Shown piece by piece: positions 9,829 through 17,729 of a DNA stretch of 64,000 nucleotides. Source of the stretch: Chitinimonas viridis (GTDB lineage Bacteria > Pseudomonadota > Gammaproteobacteria > Burkholderiales > Chitinimonadaceae); the NCBI RefSeq assembly GCF_030409555.1, contig NZ_JAUFPU010000018.1, positions 731,532 through 795,531 on the forward strand, in the 5' to 3' direction. The position numbers were made by a program, and so were the translations under genes. The notes under the pieces are model-generated. The model searched no databases. It was not told the origin of the DNA and saw nothing but the letters and a program-made list of their open reading frames with translations. How positions within the stretch are numbered: position 1 is the first letter of the stretch; each line of letters begins with the position of its first letter.

Positions 9829-10629
9829 ATGACCGTCCCAAACCACATCCATTTTTGCGCCCTGCACACCCAGCCGAAACCGCTGGTTCTACCCAATGCC
9901 TGGGACGCCGCCAGCGCAGCGATATTTCAACGCGCTGGCGCTCCCGCGGTGGCAACCTCCAGTGCGGCATTGGCCTGGTCTCTCGGATATGCAGATGGCA
10001 GCACCCTGCCGCGCCACGAGTTGTTGGCGGCCATTGCGCGAATTCAAAGGGTTTTAACAGTCCCGTTGACTGTCGACCTGGAAGATGGCTACAGCAACGA
10101 CGCAAAGCAAGTGGCTGGTTTGGTCGTCGAGGTGGCGCAGATGGGCGTCACCGGAATTAACTTGGAGGACGGCGCACAACCTTACCACTTGCTGGCCGAG
10201 AAAATAGCAGCCTGTCGCCAGGCATTGTGCAAGAGGCCGCTGTTCATCAACGCCAGAACCGACGTCTACTTGCGTGGGTTGGCGACGGGAGCAGAGGCGC
10301 TCGAACTCACCTTGATGCGTGCCCAGGAGTATCAAGGAGTTGGGGCCGACGGCTTATTTGTGCCGGGCCTCTCAAGCATCGACGACACCGCATTTATCGC
10401 GGCCAGAACGGCATTGCCGGTCAACCTGATGCTGCTGCCAGACATGCCTCCCATCCCGGCGCTGTTTGCGGCAGGTGCGCGCCGTTTCACCGCCGGCCCG
10501 GCAAACTTTCTATTAGCCTATGGGCGCACATTCACAACAACTCAGGCCCTACTGGATGCGCACCAGGCGGCTGACTTGTTCGCCGACAGGGCTGTGGAGT
10601 ATGCGGAGATGAATGCACTATTTTCGTAG
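9829..10629 (+). CDS. Isocitrate lyase/phosphoenolpyruvate mutase family protein
   Basis: This 266-residue TIM-barrel enzyme of the ICL/PEP-mutase superfamily begins MTVPNHIHFCALHTQPKPLV. Family motifs in order are LPNAWDAASAAIF (barrel start), TVDLEDGY (Mg-binding Asp/Glu strand), GINLEDG and FINARTDVYLRG. The superfamily cleaves or forms C-C or C-P bonds next to carboxylates (methylisocitrate, oxaloacetate, phosphonopyruvate). The catalytic cysteine loop of true isocitrate/methylisocitrate lyases (K-K-C-G-H) is not visible, so the substrate cannot be named. It probably belongs to the cassette under the divergent LysR gene. Confidence 0.88.
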   Translation: MTVPNHIHFCALHTQPKPLVLPNAWDAASAAIFQRAGAPAVATSSAALAWSLGYADGSTLPRHELLAAIARIQRVLTVPLTVDLEDGYSNDAKQVAGLVVEVAQMGVTGINLEDGAQPYHLLAEKIAACRQALCKRPLFINARTDVYLRGLATGAEALELTLMRAQEYQGVGADGLFVPGLSSIDDTAFIAARTALPVNLMLLPDMPPIPALFAAGARRFTAGPANFLLAYGRTFTTTQALLDAHQAADLFADRAVEYAEMNALFS

Positions 10630-11006
10630 CCCCCCAAGGTGTGCCTTGCTGGCGAACTTGGCGTCCCCGCTCTACCACCGCCATGACGTAGCAGCTGCTG
10701 GCGTTGTAGCGGGTACACATACGACAACGATCGAGTTTGGAGTCGATTGGCCGCTTCAGGGTGGACGTATGCGTGCTCAAACGCCGTCTCCATAAGAGCG
10801 AGGCACAAATTCAGCGACTTCCCGTTTGTACTCGTTTGGTCTCCCCTGGCACCGCTAGCGGTATTTCACAATCTGCTAACTACGCCTCCCAAGGGTTTGG
10901 GCGGTTGCCTGGTGTTCCTCGGTGTTTTCGGCAGCTTGCTTTGGTGCGGACTACGACGTATCAACCAAGGCGAACCGACAAGGTAAGCGGACGTTGGTCG
11001 GGCGAT
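10630..11006. other. Intergenic region without a supported gene
   Basis: This 377-bp stretch separates two convergent genes. Short open frames exist on both strands, but none has a ribosome binding site, a recognisable domain or a plausible composition. I see no clear terminator hairpin or RNA gene. Confidence 0.35.
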
Positions 11007-12596
11007 TTATCGCTTTGCTACCGGCAGCTGGCCTTTCATAAGTCGTACTGCCCGCTGCGGCCAGCTCACCCCGCTTGACGCAGGGTAACGGTGTCGCAGC
11101 AAACGACCGTCGTAAGCACTGCTGAGCCAGCCATCACCTAGGGGCAGCACATCGGTAGCAAAGTTGTCGTGCTGCGCTTCTGCTAGCAATCGCCCTTCCG
11201 GCCATTGCCAGATACGCACCCGATTATCTTCGCCGCAGCTGGCGAGACTATCAGGCGCAAGCCAGCGCAAACGGCGTATCGACGCACCATGTGCCTGCCA
11301 GTACCGCTCGACGGCCCAACCATCGTGATGCTGCTGCCAGACCGTTACGCGGCCATCCATATCACCGGTCACCACGCATCGATCCTGGATTGCGATAGCC
11401 CGCAACGGTACCTTGCCCGGCAGCGTGGCAATACAGTGGCACGAGTCGATCTGCCAGAGCTTGACCGTCCCATCCTCCGATGCGCTGGCCAGTTGCTGAT
11501 CGCCCAGCATGGCCACCTGCCAGACCCAGCCTGCGTGGCCTGTCAGCGTCGCGATGGTAGCGCCCTGTTGCTGCCACAGCTTGATCAGGCCATCTGCAGC
11601 ACAGCTTGCCAACATGCCATGGGGTAACGCGGTCACGCCAAGAATGGCGGCATCGTGTGCCGTGACGACGTTTTCACATCGGCCACTTGGCCAATGCCAC
11701 AGCCGCAGGCTTCGATCGCGGGAGACGGAAGCAAGTCGATCTTCGGGCAACGCAGCCAGACCGAGCACAGACTGGCTATGCCCATGCAACTCGCGGATTG
11801 CTCGCCCGTGCTCATCCCAAAGCCGGATCACGGTGTCCCTGCCGCCGCTGGCCAGCAAGCCCTGCTCCAGTGCAGCCAAAGACCAGATATAGCCCTGGTG
11901 GGCTTGCTCAAACGAAGCGCCGCCGGCTAGCGCAGGCCTTGCACCCAGGCGATAGAGCACGTCGCTGCGCATCACGTGCTTGACCCCGCCAGTAACCTGC
12001 GCGCCCGCATGCCAGATCTGGTGGTCGAACAGGATCAGGGTACCAGCCTGTGGCCGTACGCGGCCGATCTCCCTGGCAGGTCTCCCATCAATATCCCCAC
12101 CCGGCCCCGCTGAAAAGAACACCGTGTCTCCCCCGGCAAAGGCATCGCCATCGGTCAGATAGATCATGAAAGTCAGGCGCGAGCGCAGCAAGGGGCCGTG
12201 ATGGTAGACGCCATCCTGATGCAGATTGAACGCCTGTCCGGGCAGATAGCGGCAAAACCGGAAGCGTGCATTAATGGATGCCAGCTGCCAATCCTGATGC
12301 TGTCCCTCCATAGCCGTCGCCGACAGCGTGGCCGGCGCGTGCTGGCGAAGGCGGGGCAGCAGTTGTTCCGCTAGCGCCATGTCATCCCACACCTGTCGCT
12401 CGTTATTGCGATAGGACGGCGGATAGTCGGCGCCAGCATCCACATAACCCCGTGCCTCGCTCTCCGCAATCAACGCCAAGCACTCAGCCTTGGATAGAAA
12501 ACCCGGCACAACCTTGCAGAAGCCAGCCGATACCGGCAGCGGATGGCAGACAGGGTGCGCAGCGGTCGAAGAGGGGCAATCCAGCAAGGTCGACAT
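11007..12596 (-). CDS. 2-oxoglutarate/Fe(II) oxygenase (prolyl-4-hydroxylase-like) fused to a seven-repeat WD40 propeller
   Basis: This 529-residue two-domain protein starts MSTLLDCPSSTAAHPV; an upstream ATG at 12641 is possible but less likely. Residues about 20-220 form a double-stranded beta-helix dioxygenase domain with the iron/2OG set H126-x-D128 (NLHQDG), H196 (HQIWHAG) and R210 (HVMRSDVLYR). Residues about 233-510 hold seven WD40-type repeats (LASGGRDTVIRLWD, LASVSRDRSLRLWHW, LASCAADGLIKLWQQ, LASASEDGTVKLWQI, VVTGDMDGRVTVWQQ, LASCGEDNRVRIWQW, LSSAYDGRLLRHRY), enough to close one propeller. The oxygenase may hydroxylate a protein bound by the propeller. It is divergent from a TetR gene with operators between. 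Confidence 0.88.
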   Translation of the reverse strand: MSTLLDCPSSTAAHPVCHPLPVSAGFCKVVPGFLSKAECLALIAESEARGYVDAGADYPPSYRNNERQVWDDMALAEQLLPRLRQHAPATLSATAMEGQHQDWQLASINARFRFCRYLPGQAFNLHQDGVYHHGPLLRSRLTFMIYLTDGDAFAGGDTVFFSAGPGGDIDGRPAREIGRVRPQAGTLILFDHQIWHAGAQVTGGVKHVMRSDVLYRLGARPALAGGASFEQAHQGYIWSLAALEQGLLASGGRDTVIRLWDEHGRAIRELHGHSQSVLGLAALPEDRLASVSRDRSLRLWHWPSGRCENVVTAHDAAILGVTALPHGMLASCAADGLIKLWQQQGATIATLTGHAGWVWQVAMLGDQQLASASEDGTVKLWQIDSCHCIATLPGKVPLRAIAIQDRCVVTGDMDGRVTVWQQHHDGWAVERYWQAHGASIRRLRWLAPDSLASCGEDNRVRIWQWPEGRLLAEAQHDNFATDVLPLGDGWLSSAYDGRLLRHRYPASSGVSWPQRAVRLMKGQLPVAKR

Positions 12597-12621
12597 AGCG
12601 GTTTCTCGGTTTGCAGGCGAT

Positions 12622-12645
12622 AAATTTGGTTGCTTAACCAATTTT
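12622..12645. promoter_or_regulatory. Inverted repeat, candidate TetR operator (proximal to oxygenase gene)
   Basis: TTGGTT at 12626-12631 and AACCAA at 12636-12641 form a perfect 6-bp dyad with a 4-bp centre. It extends by three further pairs (AAA/TTT) around one mismatch. It lies in the 123-bp region between the oxygenase-WD40 gene and the divergent TetR gene. It shares the word AATTTGGTT with the second dyad 40 bp away. Confidence 0.55.
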
Positions 12646-12684
12646 CATGCACTCTAATCCCACCGCCGATTTCGTTGCAACTAT

Positions 12685-12706
12685 AATTTGGTTAAACGCC
12701 CAAATT
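12685..12706. promoter_or_regulatory. Inverted repeat, candidate TetR operator (proximal to tetR)
   Basis: AATTTGG at 12685-12691 and CCAAATT at 12700-12706 form a perfect 7-bp dyad around an 8-bp centre, 13 bp upstream of the tetR ATG. Its position over the tetR leader fits autoregulation, which is usual for TetR genes divergent from their target. Confidence 0.55.
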
Positions 12707-12719
12707 AAACACTCCCTAC

Positions 12720-13328
12720 ATGCCAAGAAAACCGAATACCGACTGCCGTCGCGCCGAAATCATCACCGCCCTGCAGGCCGTGATCGCCCGGCAGGGCTAC
12801 GAGAAAGCGTCGATTCAGGCCATTGCCAAGGAAGCCGGTCTGGCGCCTGGCTTGATTCATTACCACTTCAAGAACAAGCAGGAGATCCTGGTCTTATTGG
12901 TAAGGAAACTGGCCGACTACGGCCAGCAACGCTTCGAGCAGATTGCGGCACAGGCAGGCAGCCCCGAGGCGCGACTGCATGCTTATCTGGAGGCCCGCTT
13001 GGGGCTGGGGGAAGGCGCGGCACCCGATGCCGTGGCCGCCTGGGTCATGATAGGTGCCGAAGCCGTGCGCCAGAAGGAAGTGCGAGATATCTACCAGCAG
13101 GCAGTGGCTCAGGAATTACTGCTACTGACCGCCTTGCTGGGAGAATGCCTGATTGCGCAAGGTAGCGACGCGGGTAAGGCGGCAGAACTGGCGGCAGGGT
13201 TGCTGGCGATGATGGCTGGCGCCTACCAGCTCTCCAGTTCAGCTGGCAGCGTCATGCCTGTCGGCTATGCTGCCCATGCCGCAAAAACCTATGCCAGGCT
13301 ATATCTGGATGCAGTGCCAACTGCCTAG
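12720..13328 (+). CDS. TetR-family transcriptional regulator
   Basis: This 202-residue repressor begins MPRKPNTDCRRAEIITALQ. The N-terminal helix-turn-helix (residues about 10-57) includes GYEKASIQAIAKEAGLA and LIHYHFKNKQEIL, the classic TetR/BetI recognition segment. The C-terminal helical ligand domain (about 60-200) is typical of the BetI-like group. It is divergent from the oxygenase-WD40 gene, with two dyads in the shared promoter region, so it probably represses that gene and itself. The ligand is unknown. Confidence 0.92.
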   Translation: MPRKPNTDCRRAEIITALQAVIARQGYEKASIQAIAKEAGLAPGLIHYHFKNKQEILVLLVRKLADYGQQRFEQIAAQAGSPEARLHAYLEARLGLGEGAAPDAVAAWVMIGAEAVRQKEVRDIYQQAVAQELLLLTALLGECLIAQGSDAGKAAELAAGLLAMMAGAYQLSSSAGSVMPVGYAAHAAKTYARLYLDAVPTA

Positions 13329-13475
13329 CAGCGCTTGTTGACGCTCACCAGCGCCGCTTGGCCAATTCTCAGTTTGTTACCGTGCCGGACAATGTCCACG
13401 CAAGCCCTTAAGGTGCTTGATATCCTTAAGCGGTAGCCGCTATCAGAGAACGGGATAGCCCCAGAGGGGAAACAC

Positions 13476-14228
13476 ATGGTTTCGAGATGGATGACCAGCG
13501 CCGGGCTGGCCCTGATACTGCTGGCAGGTGCGCTCCCCGCCTGTGCCCGCGAACTGCTGGTGGTCGGCACCCAGTTTGGCCGGCTGTTCGAACAAGCCCC
13601 CAACGGGGAGTTCGAGGGACTGGCCGTGACACTGGTACGTGAATTTGCCAGGGCCGGTGGCCATACCGTGCGCTTTGATATCTACCCCTGGGCACGCGCG
13701 CAGATGATGGTACAGACCGGCAAGGCCGATATGCTGATCGGCCCCTACAAGACACCAGAGCGCGAGCTGCTGTTTGCCTTTTCCGACAAGGCTTTTTACC
13801 GCGATGAAATGGTGTTCTATGCGCGTACGGGCAGCAGTACGCGCTGGGATGGCGACTATGCCCAGCTGCGGGGGCTGCGCATTGCCGCCATCCGGGGCTG
13901 GGCCTATGGTGCGGGCTTTGAGGCAGCCCGGCTGCAGGCGGACATGACCAACAATCTGCAGAGCGGCATCCTGATGCTGAACGAAAAGCGGGTAGACCTG
14001 CTGGCCACCAATCGCCGCAATACCGAAGCCCTGCTGGCCACCATGGCCAACCCGCCGGACATCCAGGCGATCAGCCCGATCATCGAGGTGCTGGATGGCT
14101 ATTTTGCCTTCCCCAAATCGGCAGAGGCCGGCCCCTTGCGCGCAGAGTTCAATGCCTTCTTCAACGGCCTGATACGCAAGGGTGAGCTGGCCAGGCTGGC
14201 CCGTCAGCATGGTGTGACCATACCCTGA
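13476..14228 (+). CDS. Periplasmic solute-binding protein, family 3 (amino-acid-type)
   Basis: This 250-residue exported protein begins MVSRWMTSAGLALILLAGAL with cleavage likely after ACA (about residue 24). AGAGGGG lies 6 bases before the ATG. The mature part shows the type-2 binding-protein layout: ELLVVGTQFGRLFE, GLAVTLVREFARAGG, DIYPWARAQMMVQTGKADML and a hinge-return strand (LRIAAIRGWAYG). No permease or ATPase genes lie next to it. It is therefore an orphan binding protein, as is common for family-3 proteins that feed other transporters or act as sensors. Confidence 0.85.
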   Translation: MVSRWMTSAGLALILLAGALPACARELLVVGTQFGRLFEQAPNGEFEGLAVTLVREFARAGGHTVRFDIYPWARAQMMVQTGKADMLIGPYKTPERELLFAFSDKAFYRDEMVFYARTGSSTRWDGDYAQLRGLRIAAIRGWAYGAGFEAARLQADMTNNLQSGILMLNEKRVDLLATNRRNTEALLATMANPPDIQAISPIIEVLDGYFAFPKSAEAGPLRAEFNAFFNGLIRKGELARLARQHGVTIP

Positions 14229-14301
14229 GGTTCGTTGTCTGCGGCGACTTGTAAATCGCAGGCTGGCCGACGATAAAGAAGGCCAAACACAGGAGAGCGC
14301 C

Positions 14302-15324
14302 ATGAATCGAAAAGGGAGCGGTGACCAGCAACCGTTCTTTGCACCTATCCCGGTTCCGCCAGTGCGCCCTGCTGTGCGACGCCCGCTCAACCCGGACGCG
14401 ATTCCTTATGTGCCGCTGGCGCAGCGGCAAAGCCGTGCCTATATGTACACGCCGTTCGCCAATGAGGACAGCCTCAAGAGCGCACTGGGCGAGAACATGG
14501 TGCGCATACGCAAGGGCAAGCAGGCGCATGGCGTGCTGGCCCCTAGCCACAAGATGGCCGATAACCTGGAAGCCATCAGGCAGCAGCGCCTGCAGGAATG
14601 GGGTGGTGCCATACACCAGGCCAACCAGACACTGAACAGCCACGCACAGCGCGGCCGGGAACAGGATGCCTTGCTGCTTGATCGCATCAAGCGCATTACC
14701 GACCACAACAGGGGTAGCCCCTTGGCCAACATGAAGCTGAAGGCCTCGCAGATCAAGAAGCAGCAGTTTGCGCTGGATACTCTGAAAACCGAAAAGATCA
14801 TGGCGCAGAGCGACCTGGGCCTGCACCAGGAGCGCTTTGCCGCGCTACAGCAGACCCGCATACTCAATACCTCGGCCCACCTGTATCCACAGCTGTTCCC
14901 CGACCCGCCACTGCAACACCTGGCACACAAGGACAAACTATATGTGCTGGGACACGGCGCCCCAGATAGCAGCAAGCTCTATGCGACACAGGACGGCAAG
15001 CAGTCGTTGGACGTGCCAGCCCTGCGCGAGCACCTGAAACAGGCCGGGTTGCCCAAGAACTTTGTTGATCTGCGGCTGACTGCTTGCCAGGGCGTGCCGC
15101 CAGTCGAAAACTCGCAGCAACGTAAAGCATCGCTGAAGTCCAATTACCTGGTGCCTACCCTGTACCAGGCCATCAAGGAGGACTTCCCCCGCATTCGGGT
15201 GACCGGCTATGCCGGTAATGGCGTCACCTTTCCCTTCAACTCGGACCACCATCTGCGGTCGGCGCCGAACAATGATCTGATACGGGGACGACGCAAGGAA
15301 CTGGCCGTTCGCTATCCACGCTGA
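14302..15324 (+). CDS. Putative clan-CD (caspase-like) cysteine peptidase, effector-like
   Basis: This 340-residue protein begins MNRKGSGDQQPFFAPIPVPP with a good ribosome binding site (AGGAG). It has a proline-rich, disordered N-terminus (1-50), a long helical and probably coiled-coil middle (about 55-185) and a C-terminal alpha/beta region. In that region KLYVLGHGAP (His218) is followed 44 residues later by VDLRLTACQG (Cys262). The hydrophobic-strand-HG plus hydrophobic-strand-C pattern is the signature of clan-CD peptidases (caspase, C80, CHAT). There is no Sec signal peptide. The family assignment rests on this motif pair only. It may be a secreted effector or toxin. Confidence 0.6.
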   Translation: MNRKGSGDQQPFFAPIPVPPVRPAVRRPLNPDAIPYVPLAQRQSRAYMYTPFANEDSLKSALGENMVRIRKGKQAHGVLAPSHKMADNLEAIRQQRLQEWGGAIHQANQTLNSHAQRGREQDALLLDRIKRITDHNRGSPLANMKLKASQIKKQQFALDTLKTEKIMAQSDLGLHQERFAALQQTRILNTSAHLYPQLFPDPPLQHLAHKDKLYVLGHGAPDSSKLYATQDGKQSLDVPALREHLKQAGLPKNFVDLRLTACQGVPPVENSQQRKASLKSNYLVPTLYQAIKEDFPRIRVTGYAGNGVTFPFNSDHHLRSAPNNDLIRGRRKELAVRYPR

Positions 15325-15341
15325 CGCAGCGCTACGGGCAC

Positions 15342-16121
15342 CTACTTGAAATGCTGCATTTCCGCCTTGTACTCGGGCGACTCCCGGACGGCGGCGACAC
15401 TGTCCCAGATTTTCTGTGCGTAAGCCGGGTACTTGCCCACAAACGGTTTGGACAGCATCAGGAAGTAAGGCTTGGATACCAGGGGTGGCTCCACCCGCTC
15501 TATCCTGGCCCGGAACTCCGGCCGGCTCTCGATACTGGTATCCCCCCGCTGGGTTTGCAGGGCCACGCCGGATACCCGTCCCAGCAACAGCTTCTGGAAG
15601 TTCTCGTCGGTACTGCGCACGCCTTCATCCAGCTTCAGGCCCATGGCGGTCAGTTGGGCAACGATCGAGAAACCCGGCTGTACGCCTATAGGCAGGCTGG
15701 CATGGCGTATGGTGGTGCCATCCCAATCCAGCTTGCTACCCTTGAGGCGGTAAAGGCTATAGCTCTCGTCCAACATACGCTTGGTGGGGTCGGGCTTGTC
15801 ACCCGACATGGGGTAGACACCCAGCTCCATCCGGTCGCGTGCAAAGCTGATCTTGAACAAGCCATCCATCTCCCCCGCACCAACCAGGGCCATGCAGCGC
15901 TTCCAGGGCAGGGGCGTAATGCGTATGGGCAGTGACAGCTGCTTCTCGACCATGCGCATCATGATGATATTGAGGCCAGGGCGGTCTTTCATCACCCAGG
16001 GATAGGCGTCTTCCTCTTCTGAACACAGATGCAACTGAGCGGGTCGCTCTGCTGCCCAGGCCTGCAGGGGCAGCAAGAGCAAGGCGGTGAGGGCAAGCAA
16101 ACAAGACAGCTGTAGTCGCAT
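15342..16121 (-). CDS. Periplasmic substrate-binding-like protein
   Basis: This 259-residue exported protein starts MRLQLSCLLALTALLLLPLQ (signal peptide, cleavage near AWA/AE). GGGAG lies just upstream of this ATG; a longer frame from 16160 lacks a site. The mature region has the family-3 binding-protein pattern: LHLCSEEEDAYPWVM, MRMVEKQLSLPIRITPLPWKRCMALVGAGEMDGLF and FLMLSKPFVGKYP near the end. It is convergent with the caspase-like gene, 17 bp away. It has no partner permease genes. It resembles the other orphan binding protein at 13476. Confidence 0.8.
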   Translation of the reverse strand: MRLQLSCLLALTALLLLPLQAWAAERPAQLHLCSEEEDAYPWVMKDRPGLNIIMMRMVEKQLSLPIRITPLPWKRCMALVGAGEMDGLFKISFARDRMELGVYPMSGDKPDPTKRMLDESYSLYRLKGSKLDWDGTTIRHASLPIGVQPGFSIVAQLTAMGLKLDEGVRSTDENFQKLLLGRVSGVALQTQRGDTSIESRPEFRARIERVEPPLVSKPYFLMLSKPFVGKYPAYAQKIWDSVAAVRESPEYKAEMQHFK

Positions 16122-16462
16122 GATGCACTCCCGGGACGACGCACGGGCACGCGGAGACATGCCCTTATCCCATCAGGGTAGCAGCCGGCGGGCGCATTGC
16201 CAGCGTAGCGCCAGCGTAGCGCCAGCTTTGCACCATTGCGCCTCGACGCCTACGCGGCACGGGCAAACGGGTATTTTTCTACCCGTCCCTGGGTAATAAA
16301 CCACCCGGCATTGCCAAGCTGGCCCCTGGCAAACCCAGGGCGCCTCCCGATGGCCCAGCTTGGCTGGACACGGTTTCGGGCCTACCCCGCCCAGCCGGCC
16401 ACCCCATGGTGCAGGATTTGCTAAGGCAAAGCGCATACAGGCCAAACCAAGGAAGCACCACG

Positions 16463-17581
16463 ATGAGCTCGCGCGACGGCAAGGGTAAGGGAAAAAGGAC
16501 GCTCGCCACTTTCGCATCAAGCAGCACAGTCAAGCCGGCACCCAAGGCCAAAAAACCCAAGCCAGCGGAACTGCCCGACCTGAACGTCCCCCATACCTAC
16601 ACCCGGCAGTCCAGCACCACCGTAGGCCCCTCCCACCCACTTGTCCCCAAGGTGGGCAAGCCATTCCACGATGCGATAGGCACCCTCCGTGATGGCGGCG
16701 ACCAGATCGTCAAGACCCAATTCAACCTGAAGGTAAAACGTGGTACCGACAAGTCAGTGAGCGTGCCTGTCGAGGGGGAATTCAGCGTGATAGGCCAGGG
16801 CACCGGCCTGGTACAAGGCTCGCTGCATACCCCCAACCTGACCGCCTATTGGGGCTCCAGCGAGGATCACAGCGTACTGCCGGCCGATCTCAGCCTACAG
16901 CGTGCCCGGCTGGAGGGCCGCGCCATCAAGCAACTGACGGAGACCGGCTACCAGGCCGATGCCAAGAAATCACAGCTGGATGAGCTGACGCTGAACAAGG
17001 ATGGCAGCTTCCCCAAAAAAACCACGCTAGGCGGCATCGCGCTGGGTTCTCACCTAGAGGACATTACCGCGTTCAGGGCGGTCAGCCTGCAGGATGTCGG
17101 TTCCGCCATACGGGCCAAAACCATGGCCACCAAATGGCAGATACTGGCCAGCGGCAACGAGGACGCTGGCCAGGGTTTCCGTAACGATCTGCTGACAGCG
17201 TTACCACAGCTGGGCAATGACAGCATAAAGGCAGCAGGCCTGAAAAAGACCGGTATCGCAGCGGTCAAGGCGCACTGGGATGCTGGCGGCACGGCGTTCA
17301 GTAAACGGAAGCAGACCAAGCATATCCAGGCCTATCACCAGGAGGCCCATCAGGCTGCCAGTGATCTCTTCGTGAAGAAGCTCAAGGATGTCCGGGCAAG
17401 CGGGGACTTTGCCCAGGCCGGCAAGTGGTGGACCAAGAAGAGCGCGAAGCTGCAGTCCATCTTTACCGATCTGGAATCGCCGGACGAAGCGACCCGCAAG
17501 GACGCAGCAGAACGCTACCAGGCCATAGGCACCAAATACGTGCAGCGCAAGTTCGATAGGCATGGCATCAAGCGCAGCTAG
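16463..17581 (+). CDS. Hypothetical basic protein, 372 aa, no recognised family
   Basis: The start MSSRDGKGKGKRTLATFA is supported by AAGGAAG 8 bases upstream. The first 40 residues are Lys/Ala/Pro-rich and disordered. The middle (about 90-230) mixes beta strands and helices; the C-terminal 140 residues are helical and strongly basic (KKTGIAAVKAHWDAGG, KRKQTKHIQAYHQEAHQAAS, FAQAGKWWTKKSAKLQS). There is no signal peptide or membrane segment. With the caspase-like protein at 14302 it shares a disordered N-terminus and a helix-rich body, which may mean both are secreted effectors. That is inference. Confidence 0.6.
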   Translation: MSSRDGKGKGKRTLATFASSSTVKPAPKAKKPKPAELPDLNVPHTYTRQSSTTVGPSHPLVPKVGKPFHDAIGTLRDGGDQIVKTQFNLKVKRGTDKSVSVPVEGEFSVIGQGTGLVQGSLHTPNLTAYWGSSEDHSVLPADLSLQRARLEGRAIKQLTETGYQADAKKSQLDELTLNKDGSFPKKTTLGGIALGSHLEDITAFRAVSLQDVGSAIRAKTMATKWQILASGNEDAGQGFRNDLLTALPQLGNDSIKAAGLKKTGIAAVKAHWDAGGTAFSKRKQTKHIQAYHQEAHQAASDLFVKKLKDVRASGDFAQAGKWWTKKSAKLQSIFTDLESPDEATRKDAAERYQAIGTKYVQRKFDRHGIKRS

Positions 17582-17683
17582 CCGACCAGAACTGCCCCAC
17601 ACTCACAATGGAACTCCAGAAACCTCGCTATCCAAGCAACGCATCATTGCGACGAAGACGAGATTTCTGGAATGTAGGCCATT

Positions 17684-17729
17684 TAGCGTCGCTAACAAAA
17701 CCCGTCGTAACGGTTCTGGCTAACGGCGC
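17684..17729. repeat. Partial copy of interspersed repeat family 1 (left half)
   Basis: The stretch TCGCTAACAAAACCC, then GGTTCTGGCTAACGGCGCC, matches the left half of the full element at 23211-23322. The right half and its inverted end are missing; the PI-PLC stop codon follows at 17730. Confidence 0.6.
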
